DNA from: Asterias amurensis
Taxonomy: Eukaryota; Echinodermata; Asteroidea; Forcipulatida; Asteriidae
Length of the DNA: 64,000 bases
Direction of reading: 5' to 3'
Assembly (NCBI RefSeq): GCF_032118995.1
Contig: NC_092652.1
Span: forward strand, 20,878,544 to 20,942,543
Shown here: positions 47,721 to 60,122 of the stretch, one piece after another
How the letters are laid out: each line of letters opens with the position of its first letter
Position numbering within the stretch: the first letter of the stretch is position 1
Translations under genes and position numbers: made by a program
The notes under the pieces: model-generated
The model's input: the letters and a program-made list of their open reading frames with translations, nothing else
Database searches by the model: none
Told to the model about the DNA's origin: nothing

Positions 47721-49643
47721 GGCTGCATGAAGTGCAGGGTGATGACAACGGGGTGTAGGAAGTTTTCAAGATGGCAATGAAGTTAAAACGTTTATTGAAT
47801 TACATGCAACCCCAGCGCGTGAATCCAATCTGAGAAACGTTACTGTCGGTAACACTTGTCAGATTCAAATTTTTGTAATTTATAAATAGTTGTTTTCCAT
47901 ATAAACTGCAGTACTTTGAAGTGAAAGTTTTGCTCAAAAAGCATTTATGGGAAACTGGTTCGGTTGAGTTAGCCAATGAAAAGCTTTTGAACCCGTTTGT
48001 TATAAAATGCATATGGTTAGAAAGATGTTTTAAAACTATAAAAGTATGTGTTGTTTAAGTATTAGTTTCTTTTGGAAGTTCTTTAATTGAATTGTTTGAT
48101 TTATGAAAAATCTTGCCAGGGCCCACTGATACTTGATTTTGCATAGAGCTTTATTTTTCTCTTATTAAACCTGAAAAGTTCTAGTCAATCTGAAGTGTTG
48201 TTATTGAAGGTAAAATATACAGTATTACAAGTAAGCCTGACATTTTTACCCTATATCTGAGTTTCTCAGAACGCTAAAAATTATGCCTTACTGTGAAGGG
48301 GTGATTTATTAAGACTTTGATAATGACTCTGCAAGGGTCGAAACGTCGACCACTTGATTCTTGTTGCATATAGCATTATGTCCTTTTGGATGGTGAGCAG
48401 TTTGCAATAACTTCTATTGAAAGTATTACAGAGATTACTTCCAAGTATTTTGCTTAATATTGTACTGTACGTTGTGCTACAAAATTATTTAAAACAAATG
48501 TTTTTGATAAAATGCATTGATGTAAATCATAATGATATATATATATATTTTTATCATATATTGTTATGCTCTATATTGAATCAAATTATTTTCAATGTAA
48601 AATAAGTACTCAAATAAAAACTTAGATTACAAAGGCTATAGCAGCTTGTATTCGGTGGAGGTTGCTTAGCCTCGTTTATCTGCTTAGCCTCGTTTATCTG
48701 CATGGTCACTCTGTCAGGTACGATGTAAAAGACAAAACTGAGGGTTTGAAACAAATATTGTGTTTTTTTATTGACTGTGAACAAAAAAGAGAGAAACAAG
48801 AACAAAGACTATGTTTATCTGTACAAATTTACAAAAGTATCTTTTGAACGCCAACATTTTGGCCCGATTTTAGTCTACGAGAAAGACCTTTCTATGGGAG
48901 GGACGAACCATCAAGCCATGACTTATGTTTTACATTTATACCGTCCTTTTTGTTGGTAAGCCGTTTGAAACATTAATTCTATTTTCGTTTGGAAGCATGC
49001 AGAATATTATATCAAAAATAAAGTTAGTGTACCGTAAGTTGTGCTACAAAACACGAAGATGCCTTTTGATAATAATAAATATGTATATATACTGTAAATA
49101 ATAGTGATTTTATCCCCCCTGGAAATGATCATGTTATTTATTATTATGTTATCTTTATGTTTTTGTTTTGATGTGTATGGATCAAACTATTTTATTCTAA
49201 AAATGTGCGCTCGATTATTGCATTAAATAATTATGTATTAACAACTTTTCTTCAGATAAAAGTATTATGCCTGTATAAGACTTATTTTAATTTTACTTTC
49301 CCAACAAAATGTAGCCTTAAAATACTAAAGCATTGCGCACACGTACAACTTTGTAAATGGTTCAACTTGATCCCGTAACCTTAATGCATGCATGTGATAG
49401 ACTTGCAATTATTTAGTCTCAGACGGGGACATCAACCAGTTCCCGTCAATCTTCAAAAAGAAGGGCGTTCACATTTTAATGTTCAGTTATTTTTTTAGGG
49501 ATCGTAATACATTGTTTGAAAAAAAAAAATACTCGTGTGCTATACCAATGTGGTTCTGTAGCATGCACTGCAGTTGGTTGCCCACAAGTTGCCTGTAAAA
49601 TTTACCTCCTGCATGTGACAATGCCCCAGATGTGATGGGGCAG
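47721..49643. other. Intergenic after gene B, no gene seen
   Basis: 47,990-48,045 is a fragment of the AGGAACACG MITE (TATAAAATGCATATGGTTAG). 48,322-48,352 carries GACTCTGCAAGGGTCGAAAC followed by GTC, a motif seen in Penelope-like elements. Confidence 0.45.
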
Positions 49644-49876
49644 TAAAGGCCCGGTCACACAGGCCCCGATAACGAGAACGATAACGAGAACGATAACGAG
49701 AACGATAACGAGAACGATAAAAATGCACGCCCTCGATTGGTTGAATGAGCGTGGGCGTATTCTGCGTGGAGCATTTCAACCAATCGAGGGCCTGCATTTT
49801 TATCGTTCTCTTTATCGTTATCGTTCTCGTTATCGTTCTCGTTCTCGTTATCGGGGCCTGTGTGACCGGGCCTTTA
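49644..49876. mobile_element. Foldback MITE with GATAACGAGAAC hexamer-type repeats
   Basis: TAAAGGCCCGGTCACACAGG, then CCCC is a perfect palindrome with the right end. Inside are alternating AACGAG/AACGAT units on the left and their complement on the right around CCTCGATTGGTTGAA / TTCAACCAATCGAGG. Confidence 0.85.
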
Positions 49877-50084
49877 GGGTTTGCAATGTTGTGAAAAGGA
49901 TACATCAAATACTGTGTGGTGATATAATGTGCATGTAGAATCTTTGAAAGATTAAAACGGAACAGTAAGCCCACACATTTAATACTAACCCTCTGATTAA
50001 TTTATTTGAGGCAATGAACAAGTATTTGGGTCATTGGCCGCAAGCTGTTTGTCAGTGTTGGCAAAAGGCACCGGAACGTTTGGC

Positions 50085-50330
50085 AATGGTCAACAGTATT
50101 CTAACTTGATGTGTCCCAAGTTATATGCACACAATTACAAACCTGGGAAAACATTTGCTCAAATTGGTCATTGAAGTTGCAAGAGAATAATGACACAAAA
50201 TCATTATTATCTCGCAACTTCGACGACCATTGAGCTCAAGTTTTCACAGGTTTGTTATTTTATGCATAGTTGAGATACACCAAGTGAATAAGACTGGTCT
50301 TTGACAATTACCAATAGTGTCCAGTGTCCG
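50085..50330. repeat. AGGCAGTGG-family remnant
   Basis: The right part (TTTTCACAGGTTTGTTATTT, ACCAATAGTGTCCAGTGTCC) is clear; the left part is diverged. Confidence 0.65.
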
Positions 50331-51081
50331 ATAAGCCACAACGAACATTGATTTTTGTTATCGCATTTGACAGTCGTTCAAATACAGATAGTCCCGGGAC
50401 ATGCCAGAAAAATTCATGAGTTTACAAAAAACAATGTTGGCTTTCAATATTGAAACTGTTTTAACTTGTTTGTTCACCAGAATTAACAATCGTTGTGTTT
50501 CACTTAAGAAAATATTCCCATCCGCAGTTCATGTTTCAAACAGTATAAGGCCTACAGTGAATAAACATGGATATTGCCTTTCAAACTCGCAATTTACCAT
50601 TTTATAAATAGCATTTTGGTTTTGGTTTCATTTCCTGATGAAGTGTGTAAAGTATAACACTCCTACATCAATTAAATCGGCGCTTGATTTGAAATAACCG
50701 TTCATAGACCAAAGATAAATAAGTCTGTAACATTGACAACTTATCATGACGAGTTCAACCTCGGAAGACACATCGATCGGCCCCAATAGATATGTCCATT
50801 ATGGAGTTTTACCAAAATACACATCAAACCCCAAAGTGCTCAAATTAAACCAATGTTGCAGACGCTGGTGCTTGTTTACGCCCTATGTTGTAAATTTGTA
50901 TTTTGTGTGGAACCCATGGTGACAAATTTAACCTCCAAATTTTTGGTCGGAAATGTGTGCAGCTCACATCATGCTCACATAGTAACACGGGTGAACGCAC
51001 TGTGGGTGTTGCCTGTTTAACCTTTCCCCCATCGACCACATTCCAGCCGAACCTTCTCGTTTATGTGTAAAAATAGATTCT

Positions 51082-52050
51082 TTAAAGTCACCTGGAAGTG
51101 GTATTTTTTCAAAATAAAGCTTTTGTCACTAATATATGTGTTTTGATGAGTGGAATGTGAATAAACAGTTAACTAAGGTTTTAAACAATAAGTTATTATG
51201 TTATTTACAAATTTAAGAGTAGACCCCGACCCGAGAGGGCGCTGTTCGTGACGTCAATCGAGGCAGACTTTGCCTGTAATGCGTAGAGTAAACACAATTG
51301 CAAAGTACATGTACGGACCAAGTTTTTGTACGTTTCAAAAAAAAAGAAAAAAAAAATGTTTTTTTTTCCGGTAATGCCGACCAGGTGTATTGCTGCTGAA
51401 TGCATAAAAAACACTTTTTGAAATGTACCAACTCACGACTTAAAGGAACACGTTGCCTTGGATCGGTCGAGTTGGTCTTTGAAAAGCGTTTGTAACCGTT
51501 TTTTATAAAATGCATATGGGTAGAAAGATGTTGTAAAAGTAGAATACAATGATCCACACAAACATGCCTCGAAATTGCGTGGTTTTCCTTTTACCTCGTC
51601 GACTAACACGTCGGCCATTTATGGGGGTCAAAATTTTGACTCCCATAAATGGCCGACCATGTTAGTTCGCACAGTAGAAGGAAAACCACGCAATTTCGAG
51701 ACAAACTTGTGTGGATCATTGTATTCTACTTTTAAAACATCTTTCCAACCATATGCATTTTATAAAAAACGGTTACAAACGCTTTTGTTTTGACCAACTC
51801 GTCCGATCCAAGGCAACGTGTTCCTTTAAACGTACATGTACTTTGCACGTGTGTTTACTAGCATTGCAGGCAAAGTCTGTCTCGATTGACGTCACAAAAG
51901 GGGTAGGCGGAGTCAGCCCCCAAACAACTTTATATATTTTTTAAACATATAAATCGTGACAAACAATTACTAAACAAATTGTTTTATTGTTCGTAAGCAT
52001 ATACTCTTATGTTCGAAAGAAAAAAAAATTCTATTTCCAGGTGACTTTAA
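51082..52050. mobile_element. TTAA foldback element (AGTCACCTGGAA), interrupted at its centre
   Basis: TTAA|AGTCACCTGGAAGTGG ... TATTTCCAGGTGACT|TTAA. The arms share GTACATGTAC, GCAAAGT(C/A) and TCGATTGACGTCAC in inverse order. A complete AGGAACACG MITE is inserted between the arms. Confidence 0.82.
51440..51829. mobile_element. TTAA foldback MITE, AGGAACACG family, copy 5 (nested)
   Basis: TTAA|AGGAACACGTTGCCTTGG ... CCAAGGCAACGTGTTCCT|TTAA, nested in the element above. Confidence 0.92.
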
Positions 52051-52148
52051 AACATTTTTAGTAAGACGCGAATTAATTTGCCATACAATGAGTCAACACC
52101 TTATCATCAATCTAATGATGTTGATTTTGTTTGATGTAGTTATCATAA

Positions 52149-52482
52149 TTAAAGGCAGTGGTAATTGCTCAACATAATTATCAGCATAAAACCTCACTTG
52201 GTAACAAGTAATGGGGAGAGGTTGATAATATCCCTCTGAAGTGACGTAGTTTCGAGAAAGAAGTAATTTTCTAGGAATTTGATTTCGAATCGTCAAGTGT
52301 AGAATTTGTGGTCTCGAAATCAAGCATCTGAAAGCACAGAACTTCGTGTGACAAGGGTGTTTTTCTTCTTTTATAGTTATCTCGCAACTCCAACGTTCAA
52401 TCGAGCTTAATTTTTCACAGGTTTGTTATTTTATAAGAAGACTGGTCTTATATTAGACAATTACCAATAGTGTCCATAAGTA
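52149..52482. mobile_element. TTAA MITE, AGGCAGTGG family, decayed
   Basis: Left TTAA|AGGCAGTGG then a deletion; the right end is CCAATAGTGTCCATAAG. Confidence 0.75.
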
Positions 52483-52684
52483 CAGTGATAGTTGCAGTAC
52501 ATTAAAACAAATATAATGTTTATCTTCACATAAAGAAAAGGGAGACGTAAACACCCAACAGAGTACATAGTGGTACCATGGTAGAGTTCAAAGATTAAAG
52601 CTATATATCTTTCCATAAAGCAGATCGCAACCTTTTATTTAGGGTGTATGATTGGACTATCTGTCATTTAGATCTACTACTACT

Positions 52685-53768
52685 AGACTTGTGGACAAGT
52701 CGTTAAAATTACATCTAATAACATTCGTTTTAAGAATATTTGTAACAATACTTCAGAGGGGTTGCACTCCTTCTTATACGTCATGACATGCCGATCACAC
52801 AACACTTTTAAAGGCAGGGTACACTTTAAAGGTCGGTTGACCATTCAAACTGACTTTGTATAAAGAGCTCTGGAGATTAGCTGCTGATATTACAAAACAT
52901 TGTGAGCGATTCTTTCTGTGATGTCATTTAAGTAGCTTTTAAGAAAGAGATCATTTCTCACTAAAATATCTGAATCTGAGAAAGTCTTCAGGCTTTGTGC
53001 GGCAAATGTGTTTTTTCTTTCATTTCTCTTGCAACTTTGACGACCAATATTGATAGCATATGCATATGTTTATGCTTATTTGTGTTGGACCGACACCAAG
53101 TGAGAATACTGGTCTTTGACAACTACCACTGGAAATACTGGTCCTTGACAACTACCACACGTGTCCAGTACAATAAATCCCGTATTGTTATTCAAATAAA
53201 GTCCAAAGGGACATCCCCGTAGAAGCCCCGGACACAAGTCACGAGACATCAAATCTGGGGGTCATATAATTTCTTTTGACCAAACAGAACTCTGTAAATG
53301 TAAACGAGTGAAAAACACCACATTTCGAGTTGACCCTCATATGGCTCTTTAAAAAGAGTGGTATTTCATTCTTTCAGAGGGGTTTCACTCCAAGACAGAG
53401 AGAAAAATCACTCAAAAAGATGCAAACGTCAACCTAAAAACGTGAAGACCGACCACTCGAAAAAGAGGTAGTGATTTTTCACTCCTTTGCATTTAGAGAG
53501 AAGGGAGGGGGTTCAAAATCCAGGCAGCAGGCACTTCTTCGACTTGTACAATGTTCTCATAGAATTCCAATAATATTTTCTTCATTCATATAATTTAAAA
53601 TTTCTATTTTATAACATTCGAACAAGTCTTCAGCATAGGGGTTGCATGTTCTAGGTAAAAGTAAAGATTAATACAATTTTAAAGTTATCGCGGGACGGCT
53701 CTCGCGAGACTATTGCATGAGAGCATGCACTGCGACAAACATTTTGAACGACTTGTCCGCAAGTCTAT
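52685..53768. mobile_element. Element with TAGACTTGTGGACAAGTCG termini, about 1.1 kb
   Basis: TAGACTTGTGGACAAGTCGT ... AACGACTTGTCCGCAAGTCTA. The interior holds a diverged AGGCAGGGTACACT repeat (52,808-53,170) and inverted GAGTGAAAAA / TTTTTCACTC blocks. No coding capacity seen. Confidence 0.65.
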
Positions 53769-55287
53769 GGATCTATCATGAATAAATCCTAAGGGTCCAA
53801 GATCAGAACCACACCTAACATGTATAGTTTATTACTCATACGCAGAAATGAGATGGTTTAAGGGAAAGTGAAAAGTTACCATTAAAAAAATGTAAATCAA
53901 TCTCCGTCATCAACTTTTCAAACCTACCAGCATTTCATGTACACAATAATATTTCATCAGAATTTAATGTGTCATGCTTGCAAACAAGACAGTTTCATGT
54001 TTGTCAGTGAGTTGTTTATGGTTTTGTGCACTTGCATGAACCATCCTTGGCAATTGAAGTGATTGGCAATGTTTCAACAGATCATGGAAATAAAAGATGT
54101 ATTGAACTCTATTATCGGTGGTAGTTCTGTTCGGTTTGAAACAAACTCAAATTGTATGTGCATTTGTGATGGTATCAAGCATGGAAATTGGCACATCATA
54201 CAATTATACGATGATCGTAAGAGCATTTCATTGGAAAGAATTGGATAGGCCAAGAGCTGTTACTGACTTTTTCCTTTTAAAAAACATACAGTATCTTTAT
54301 TACTATAGTTTAACAAGCAATGTCGGCCATTTTTAGTTTTTTGGAAAATATTTTTAATTCTACCATTTTTTCAGAATTTCAATTTGCGATGACCCATTTA
54401 AGCCCAATATATATATTTTTTTTTTTCATGACAACACACCGACGAGAAAGATGTTGATTTGTTGTACAAGCTTATTATTCTCCACCTATTTTTTTTTAAC
54501 ATTTCGTTATGCAATGGCCGAGCCACATATCTTCCTCACATTTTGACTGTGTGTTAAATTCCATACTGGTATCATGCACATTTACCGCCCCCCCCCCATA
54601 CACACACCCGCCCCCTATTTGGCCCCTATACATTTTTGAAAGATGGTTACAATACATCGTACGCACGGAAACCAGGGCGTAGTCCTAATAAGCATACGTC
54701 AGGGTCCACAATGTCATTTCCCCGATGTTCACATGTTAATATTATCAGCAACCTCCTGTGTGGCAAACAATATTTGATAAATTAATGTGGTATAGCTTAT
54801 TTGTTTATTATCTCTAGAGATAAACATGTACATTATGCATTCAGGCACGTGGTACGTTATCGCACACTGTAAACTTTGCTATTAATAATTTGTGTGCATT
54901 ATATTAACAGCATGTGTTGAAAACATGGTCTGTGGTGAAAAACAACGAACCAGCCAACCAGGAAACGACCATGAAACAATTTAAATTCAACTCAATTTAA
55001 TTAAATTCAATTCAATCTGAAAGCAGCCATGGGGTTCGAGTGTAATTTTAGCAGAAAAAACATAATTGATAAGTGATGAGCGTTATGCACAACATCCCAT
55101 CCACTCTAACATGTATACATAACTATGAACTATTTAAAGTAGGCCTGCAATGTAATTTACAACCATTCTTATGAACAGTATGTTTGAGAATAACATTCAG
55201 CCATAAGAAGCGGTTTACCATGGTTTCAGAAACTACTGAACAAAATATTTTGACACAAGACACTTTTCAAATTTCAGAAAGCATCAT
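53769..55287. other. Intergenic, no gene seen
   Basis: C-run at 54,588-54,597; otherwise AT-rich unique-looking sequence. A 61-codon frame at 54,063 has no supporting features. Confidence 0.45.
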
Positions 55288-55625
55288 CCAGTGGACATTA
55301 TTGGTTATTGTCAAAGACTAGCCTTCACAGTTGTTGTATCTCAACATATGCATAAAATAACAAACTTGTGACAATTTGAGCCCAATCGTTCATCGAAGTT
55401 GCGAGATAATAATGGAAGAAAAATAATTCTCTTGTTACAAGAAGTTGTGTGCGTTTAGTTGGTTCATTTTGAGACCTCAAGTTCTAAATCTGAGGTCTCG
55501 AAATCAAATTCGTGGAAAATTACTTCTTTCTCAAAAACTATGGCACTTCAGAAGGAGCCGTTTCTCACAATGTTTTAAACCATCAACCTCTCCCCATTAC
55601 TTGTCAACAAGAATAAACTACAATA
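55288..55625. repeat. AGGCAGTGG-family MITE without intact right end
   Basis: CAGTGGACATTATTGGTTAT at the left, then TTTGAGACCTCAAGTTCTAA and CAACCTCTCCCCATTACT inside; the right end is lost next to the MULE-like element. Confidence 0.7.
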
Positions 55626-55648
55626 TATAGTATAGGTTTTTTTTTTTA

Positions 55649-56455
55649 GGGTGGTCGTAGTCTTGGTTCCAAGACCATTGGTGTTGCGCGGTCACACACA
55701 ACCAACGTTACGATTATGCACAGCAAAAACTGTACACGCTTGTAATGAACGAACGCTAGCGGGCGCTCTGTTTCTCTGATTTCCGGATCTCACAATGTCT
55801 GTGCTCAGGCCGTGTCCGAAACGACGACTTCGGCTACAGCTACGTCTAGATCAGCGCGTCTACCAGTGTTGAAGAATAGCAGACGCGCGCGATCTAGCCG
55901 TAGCTGTAGCCGAAGTCGCCGTTTCGGACCATGGTGAGATCTAAACATTGATCGGAGTAACTATAGAATATGTAGTACGGCAATATTAAAAGTTATTAAT
56001 TATTTGTACGGAGTTCCCATAATTATTTAAATAATCATCTAATGGTCTTGTGAGTTATCGTATAAAATAAATTGACATCACAGTGCAGTTGTGTATTTTC
56101 GAGCCTAATGAGGGCGCTGTTGTGCATCTTTCAGAGTGCCCCCTAGGTTGCCAAATATTTATAGTTAAGCAACAGAGCGCGACCTCAACTCCAGTGTACT
56201 GTGTACGTATGAACGTCACCGCGACTCCGTCTCCGCGGAGGCGCAGTGGAAGCTTCGAAGTGTACCTGCATTCTATAGTTGTGCCCATTGGGCTCCATTA
56301 TACTGAAGATCAATGGATCTAAACCAGAGAAACAGAGCGCCCTCTAGCGTTCGTTCATTACAAGCGTGTACAGTTTTTGCCGTGCATAGATCGGAACGTT
56401 GGTTGTGTGTGACCGCGCAACACCAATGGTCTTGGAACCAAGACTAGGGTGGTCG
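55649..56455. mobile_element. MULE-like foldback element with two nested insertions
   Basis: The element TAGTCTTGGTTCCAAGACC ... CTTGGAACCAAGACTA (55,658-56,446) is flanked by perfect 9-bp repeats GGGTGGTCG, a length typical of Mutator-like transposases. Its arms match the element at 43,473-43,755. Compared with that copy it carries two extra blocks: a foldback around 55,806-55,932 (ends GGCCGTGTCCGAAACG and CGTTTCGGAC), and a 370-bp block flanked by GATCTAAA. Confidence 0.85.
55946..56315. mobile_element. Satellite-free copy of the inner transposon, nested in the MULE-like element
   Basis: The core 55,954-56,285 is the reverse complement of 23,197 to about 23,505 joined directly to the right terminus, with no 79-bp array. 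The block 55,946-56,315 is flanked by 8-bp direct repeats GATCTAAA (55,938-55,945 and 56,316-56,323). Immediately around the core are CATTGATC and CATTGGGC, a possible mutated 8-bp target duplication. The 79-residue open frame here, repeated in near-identical form at 23,181-23,393, is transposon sequence rather than a gene. Confidence 0.78.
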
Positions 56456-56724
56456 GGGTGCGGGTATTTTTTATTTTATTTTTACAAAGAGAAAGCTTGC
56501 TCAGGTAGTATGGGAAGTATCGGAAACCGCTGTAGTTTAATGGGTTTTTCCATCATGACCCTTTGTACTCGTGTGACTTCCACACAGTTTATACCGGGTT
56601 TACGCTTCTGTTATTTCCATTCTTTGGCAAGCCAAAGTTCCTTTGTGTTATAGGCCTATATATGATATCTTGACTCCCCAAATGGCGGGAACTATATAAA
56701 ATGCACATGCAAGTGCACCAGTCG

Positions 56725-57114
56725 TTAAAGGAACACTTTGCCTTGGATCGGACGAGTTGGTCTATAAAAAGCGTTTGTAACCATTTTTTATAAAATGCAT
56801 ATGGTTGGAAAGATGTTTTAAAAGTAGAATACAATGATCCACACAAGCTTGCCTCGAAATTGCGTGGTTTTCCTTTTACTGTGCGAACTAACACGGTCGG
56901 CCATTTATGGGAGTCAACAATTTGACTCCCATAAATGGCCGACCGTGTTAGTCGACGAGGTAAAACAAAAACCACGCAATTTCGAGGCATGTTTGTGTGG
57001 ATCATTGTATTCTACTTTTACAACATCTTTCTGCCCATATGCATTTTCTAAAAAACGGTTACAAACGCTTTTCAAAGACCAGCTCGACCGATCCAAGGCA
57101 ACGTGTTCCTATAA
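56725..57114. mobile_element. TTAA foldback MITE, AGGAACACG family, copy 6
   Basis: Left TTAA|AGGAACACTTTGCCTTGG; the right end CCAAGGCAACGTGTTCCT is followed by ATAA, so the right TTAA has mutated. Confidence 0.9.
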
Positions 57115-58710
57115 TCGATCCCTATACGACGTGGAATGAAACGAATCTTAGACTAAACTCATTTTTGACCATGTCCGATTGGCGGCCAGCGATGACCAGT
57201 GATCGCCGCGTCATCAATAAATTATAGGACACCTTAAAATACGCATTCTGATCTGGGTGTTTATTTTGAATCTCAAAATGGTGGAAAGGATAGGCATGTG
57301 AAAGTGCACTCCGCGTCGCAATGAGCGTCTTTTGGGGCTGGGGTAAGCAGATAATTATTAGACTAGACTTGATGTCCAGTCTGAGACTGTGTATTTATTT
57401 ATCAGCATCACCCCCGCCCCTCCCCACCCTCCACTCGCGTAGATTGGCTATCACGCGCTTTAACTCAATAGCTACTGAGCGGGGGTGAGGATAATCCACA
57501 TGATGGCGCTATTTCAGGGTACACTGTGTTCAGGCAATCAGGTACACACCACACAAAGACACACAGCTGTGTTAATGGTGCAGACCAAGGAATTCTCTTT
57601 GTTCTCCCATTGTTTGGACACAGTTTATTTTTCAGACGTTCCCTGTGGTTTTGTACACAAAATCTACCGAGGACTGTCCCCGGTGTGACTTTTTCCCGGA
57701 TCCCTTTTGTTTAAGTCCTCGGTTATCAATGGTAGCCATGCCCACGACCACACAGTTTTGAAACCAGAACACTTAGGCAGAATTTGGGAACTTCTCAATC
57801 CCCCTTTCTTTTTTGCTACATAGCAAAATATGAATGCATTAAAAATATCTGTTCGTATTGTGCACAGTAATTGTACACACTTGTTTATAAACTGGATTGG
57901 GGAAGGAAGTATAATATTGTATGCATTTAGCATAAAAGAAGTTAGCCGGAATAGGATGGGGAAGTATCGAATTAACCTAGAACCATAACCAAGACACACA
58001 AAAAAAAGAACCATTTCGACAGAAGACTGGATGGTAAGCAACAGAACGCAGAGTCACGTTTCCTATTCACTGGAATCTCTACAAAATGTATGAAGCATAT
58101 TTTCACAATCATGGAGGAAGTTGGTGGTTATATAATCAGGGGGTGTGCCACGCATCTAGAGATAATTCCGACTCCACAAAAGGCTCATTTGGACGATAAC
58201 AAGGAATGAAAATACAATACAGATGCTTCTGTATAATGTATTTTGAGAAACATTATACGATATATAGATGAAATGTTTTATAAACCAAAATGTGCAAAAA
58301 CACAAGAAAATCGTAATTTTGCAGATTAAAGCCAATTTAATTTAACATTCAATTTCACACAAAAAATGAAATGGTTAAAATAAATAAAAGTGCAAATAAT
58401 TTTACATTATTATTGTATTGAATTGTATTTTTTTATTTATTTATTTATTTTTTTTTTTTCAAGAAGGAGCTTAAATTTCTGTAAATTCCCAAAAAATTAT
58501 TGAAGGTATGCCTACAAACCACAGCAGTTCAAATATTTTCATTTAAGGGTCATTCCATGTCAGACCAACGCAGTTTTTTACCTCATGTCTTCCGATTTTG
58601 ATAAAAATTGCTGTGCTTGTAGGTCCTTATGAGTAATGAATGCACAGCCATTTTTTAGCGCGATCGGACTTACCTTGTGGTCAGGGCAGACACCACTGTG
58701 ACATTCAACT
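57115..58710. other. Intergenic, no gene seen
   Basis: (TTTA)n at about 58,430-58,450. No SDR motif (TGxxxGIG, NNAG) was found although the SDR gene lies downstream. Confidence 0.45.
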
Positions 58711-59398
58711 GTGACATTTTTAGGGTAAAATAACACCTTTTTGGTAAAAATATGTCATAACCATGTCAATTCTCATCACATATTATATGCAAACTTGGTA
58801 TCAAAATGATGAGAACTGCATGCTCAAATCAATTCTTTTGTCAAAAAGAAATTTTCTGAAATGTAGGTCACTGTAATCTTGAATATGTTATTGTGACCTT
58901 TGACCCAGTTTTTGAAATAATGTATCATTCCAAAAATCAATGAAATAAAAATCTCTTGATAGATTATGTCTTCCTCTATCAGAATCCACTTAGAATCAGT
59001 TGGGCTCTTCAAAAATTACAACTTTGTAACTATTTTTGTACAAGTCACTGTGATCTTTAATATGTTATTTTGACCTTTGACCCAATTTTTAAAACAATGC
59101 ATCATTCCAAAAATCAGCAAAATAAAAATCACTTGATAGGAAGACATTCTCCATTAAGTGATTTTTATTTCATTGATTTTTTGAATGATACATTATTTCA
59201 AAAATGGGGTCAAAGGTCACGATAACGTATTAAAGATTACAGTGACCTACATTTCAGAAAAATTATTTTTGACAAAAGAATTGATTTGAGCATGCAATTC
59301 TGATCATTTTGATACCAAATTTGCATATATGTGATAAAAATTGACAAGGTTATGACATATTTTTGCCCAAAAGGTGTTATTTTACCCTAAAAATGTCG
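58711..59398. repeat. Large 690-bp palindrome with internal direct repeat
   Basis: GTGACATTTTTAGGGTAAAA, then TAACACC pairs with GGTGTTATTTTACCCTAAAA. The left arm also holds two direct copies of a block containing TGACCTTTGACCCA and CATTCCAAAAATCA (58,867-58,964 and 59,045-59,140). Confidence 0.85.
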
Positions 59399-59429
59399 TC
59401 GTTTCCCCAGATAAACCTAGAATGTATCC

Positions 59430-59690
59430 CTTAGTTTATTTGGGCCAACCCATATTGGGCCCATATCAATCTTTTCATGCGGGATGAAATGGTGCCCTTA
59501 TGGGTTACCCCATATGTTAGCCCATAATGGGACCCATATTTTGTCGCATTTGGCCCATGTGGGACCCATGTTGGTTATATGGACCTACCCATGTGCTCCT
59601 ATATGAATCAGTTCAAGATCAGCAGGGGCCATATGGATTAACCCATGTGGTACCCCATATCTTGGCCCATTCGGACCCATGTGAACGAAT
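59430..59690. repeat. Degenerate array of GGGCCCATATGGG-type motifs
   Basis: GGCCCATAT, ACCCATGTGG, CCCCATAT and GGGACCCAT variants recur roughly every 15-25 bp. The frame 59,527-59,775 is built from them. Confidence 0.7.
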
Positions 59691-60122
59691 GCTACCTGTG
59701 ATATGCGTGTATATTGGTCAATCAGGGAACGAAAGCCGAATCAATATAATCCACAAAGTCATCTGCAAGGGTTGATGGTCAGAACAGTTGAGCAATTTAA
59801 TATTATTTAAGTCTCCCATTGGCCCAATATAACATAACTTCTTCTCTTTAGCAATCAAGTTAAGGCATGAGTTAAAAAGCTGTTAAAAGTTTTCCAGACA
59901 AAGTGCAAGGAGCCCCCTATATACATCAAACGCCGTAAAACAAAACAAAAATAAAAAAATGCAGTGTTTTGGTTTTGCATTACAATAACGTTCAATTGGT
60001 AACACCTGTGATTGGTATTCCGAAAAAAATATATACCCAATAAAAATTTTTGGACAAATTCTTGGACAGTTTAATCGCTGGACTTGACAAAAAAAAATTA
60101 ATTTCTTTTTTATTGGTTACAG

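Noticed and set aside
49540-49974. 144-codon minus-strand Arg/Ser/Tyr-rich frame
   Set aside because: Translation of the AACGAG/AACGAT repeats in a foldback MITE.
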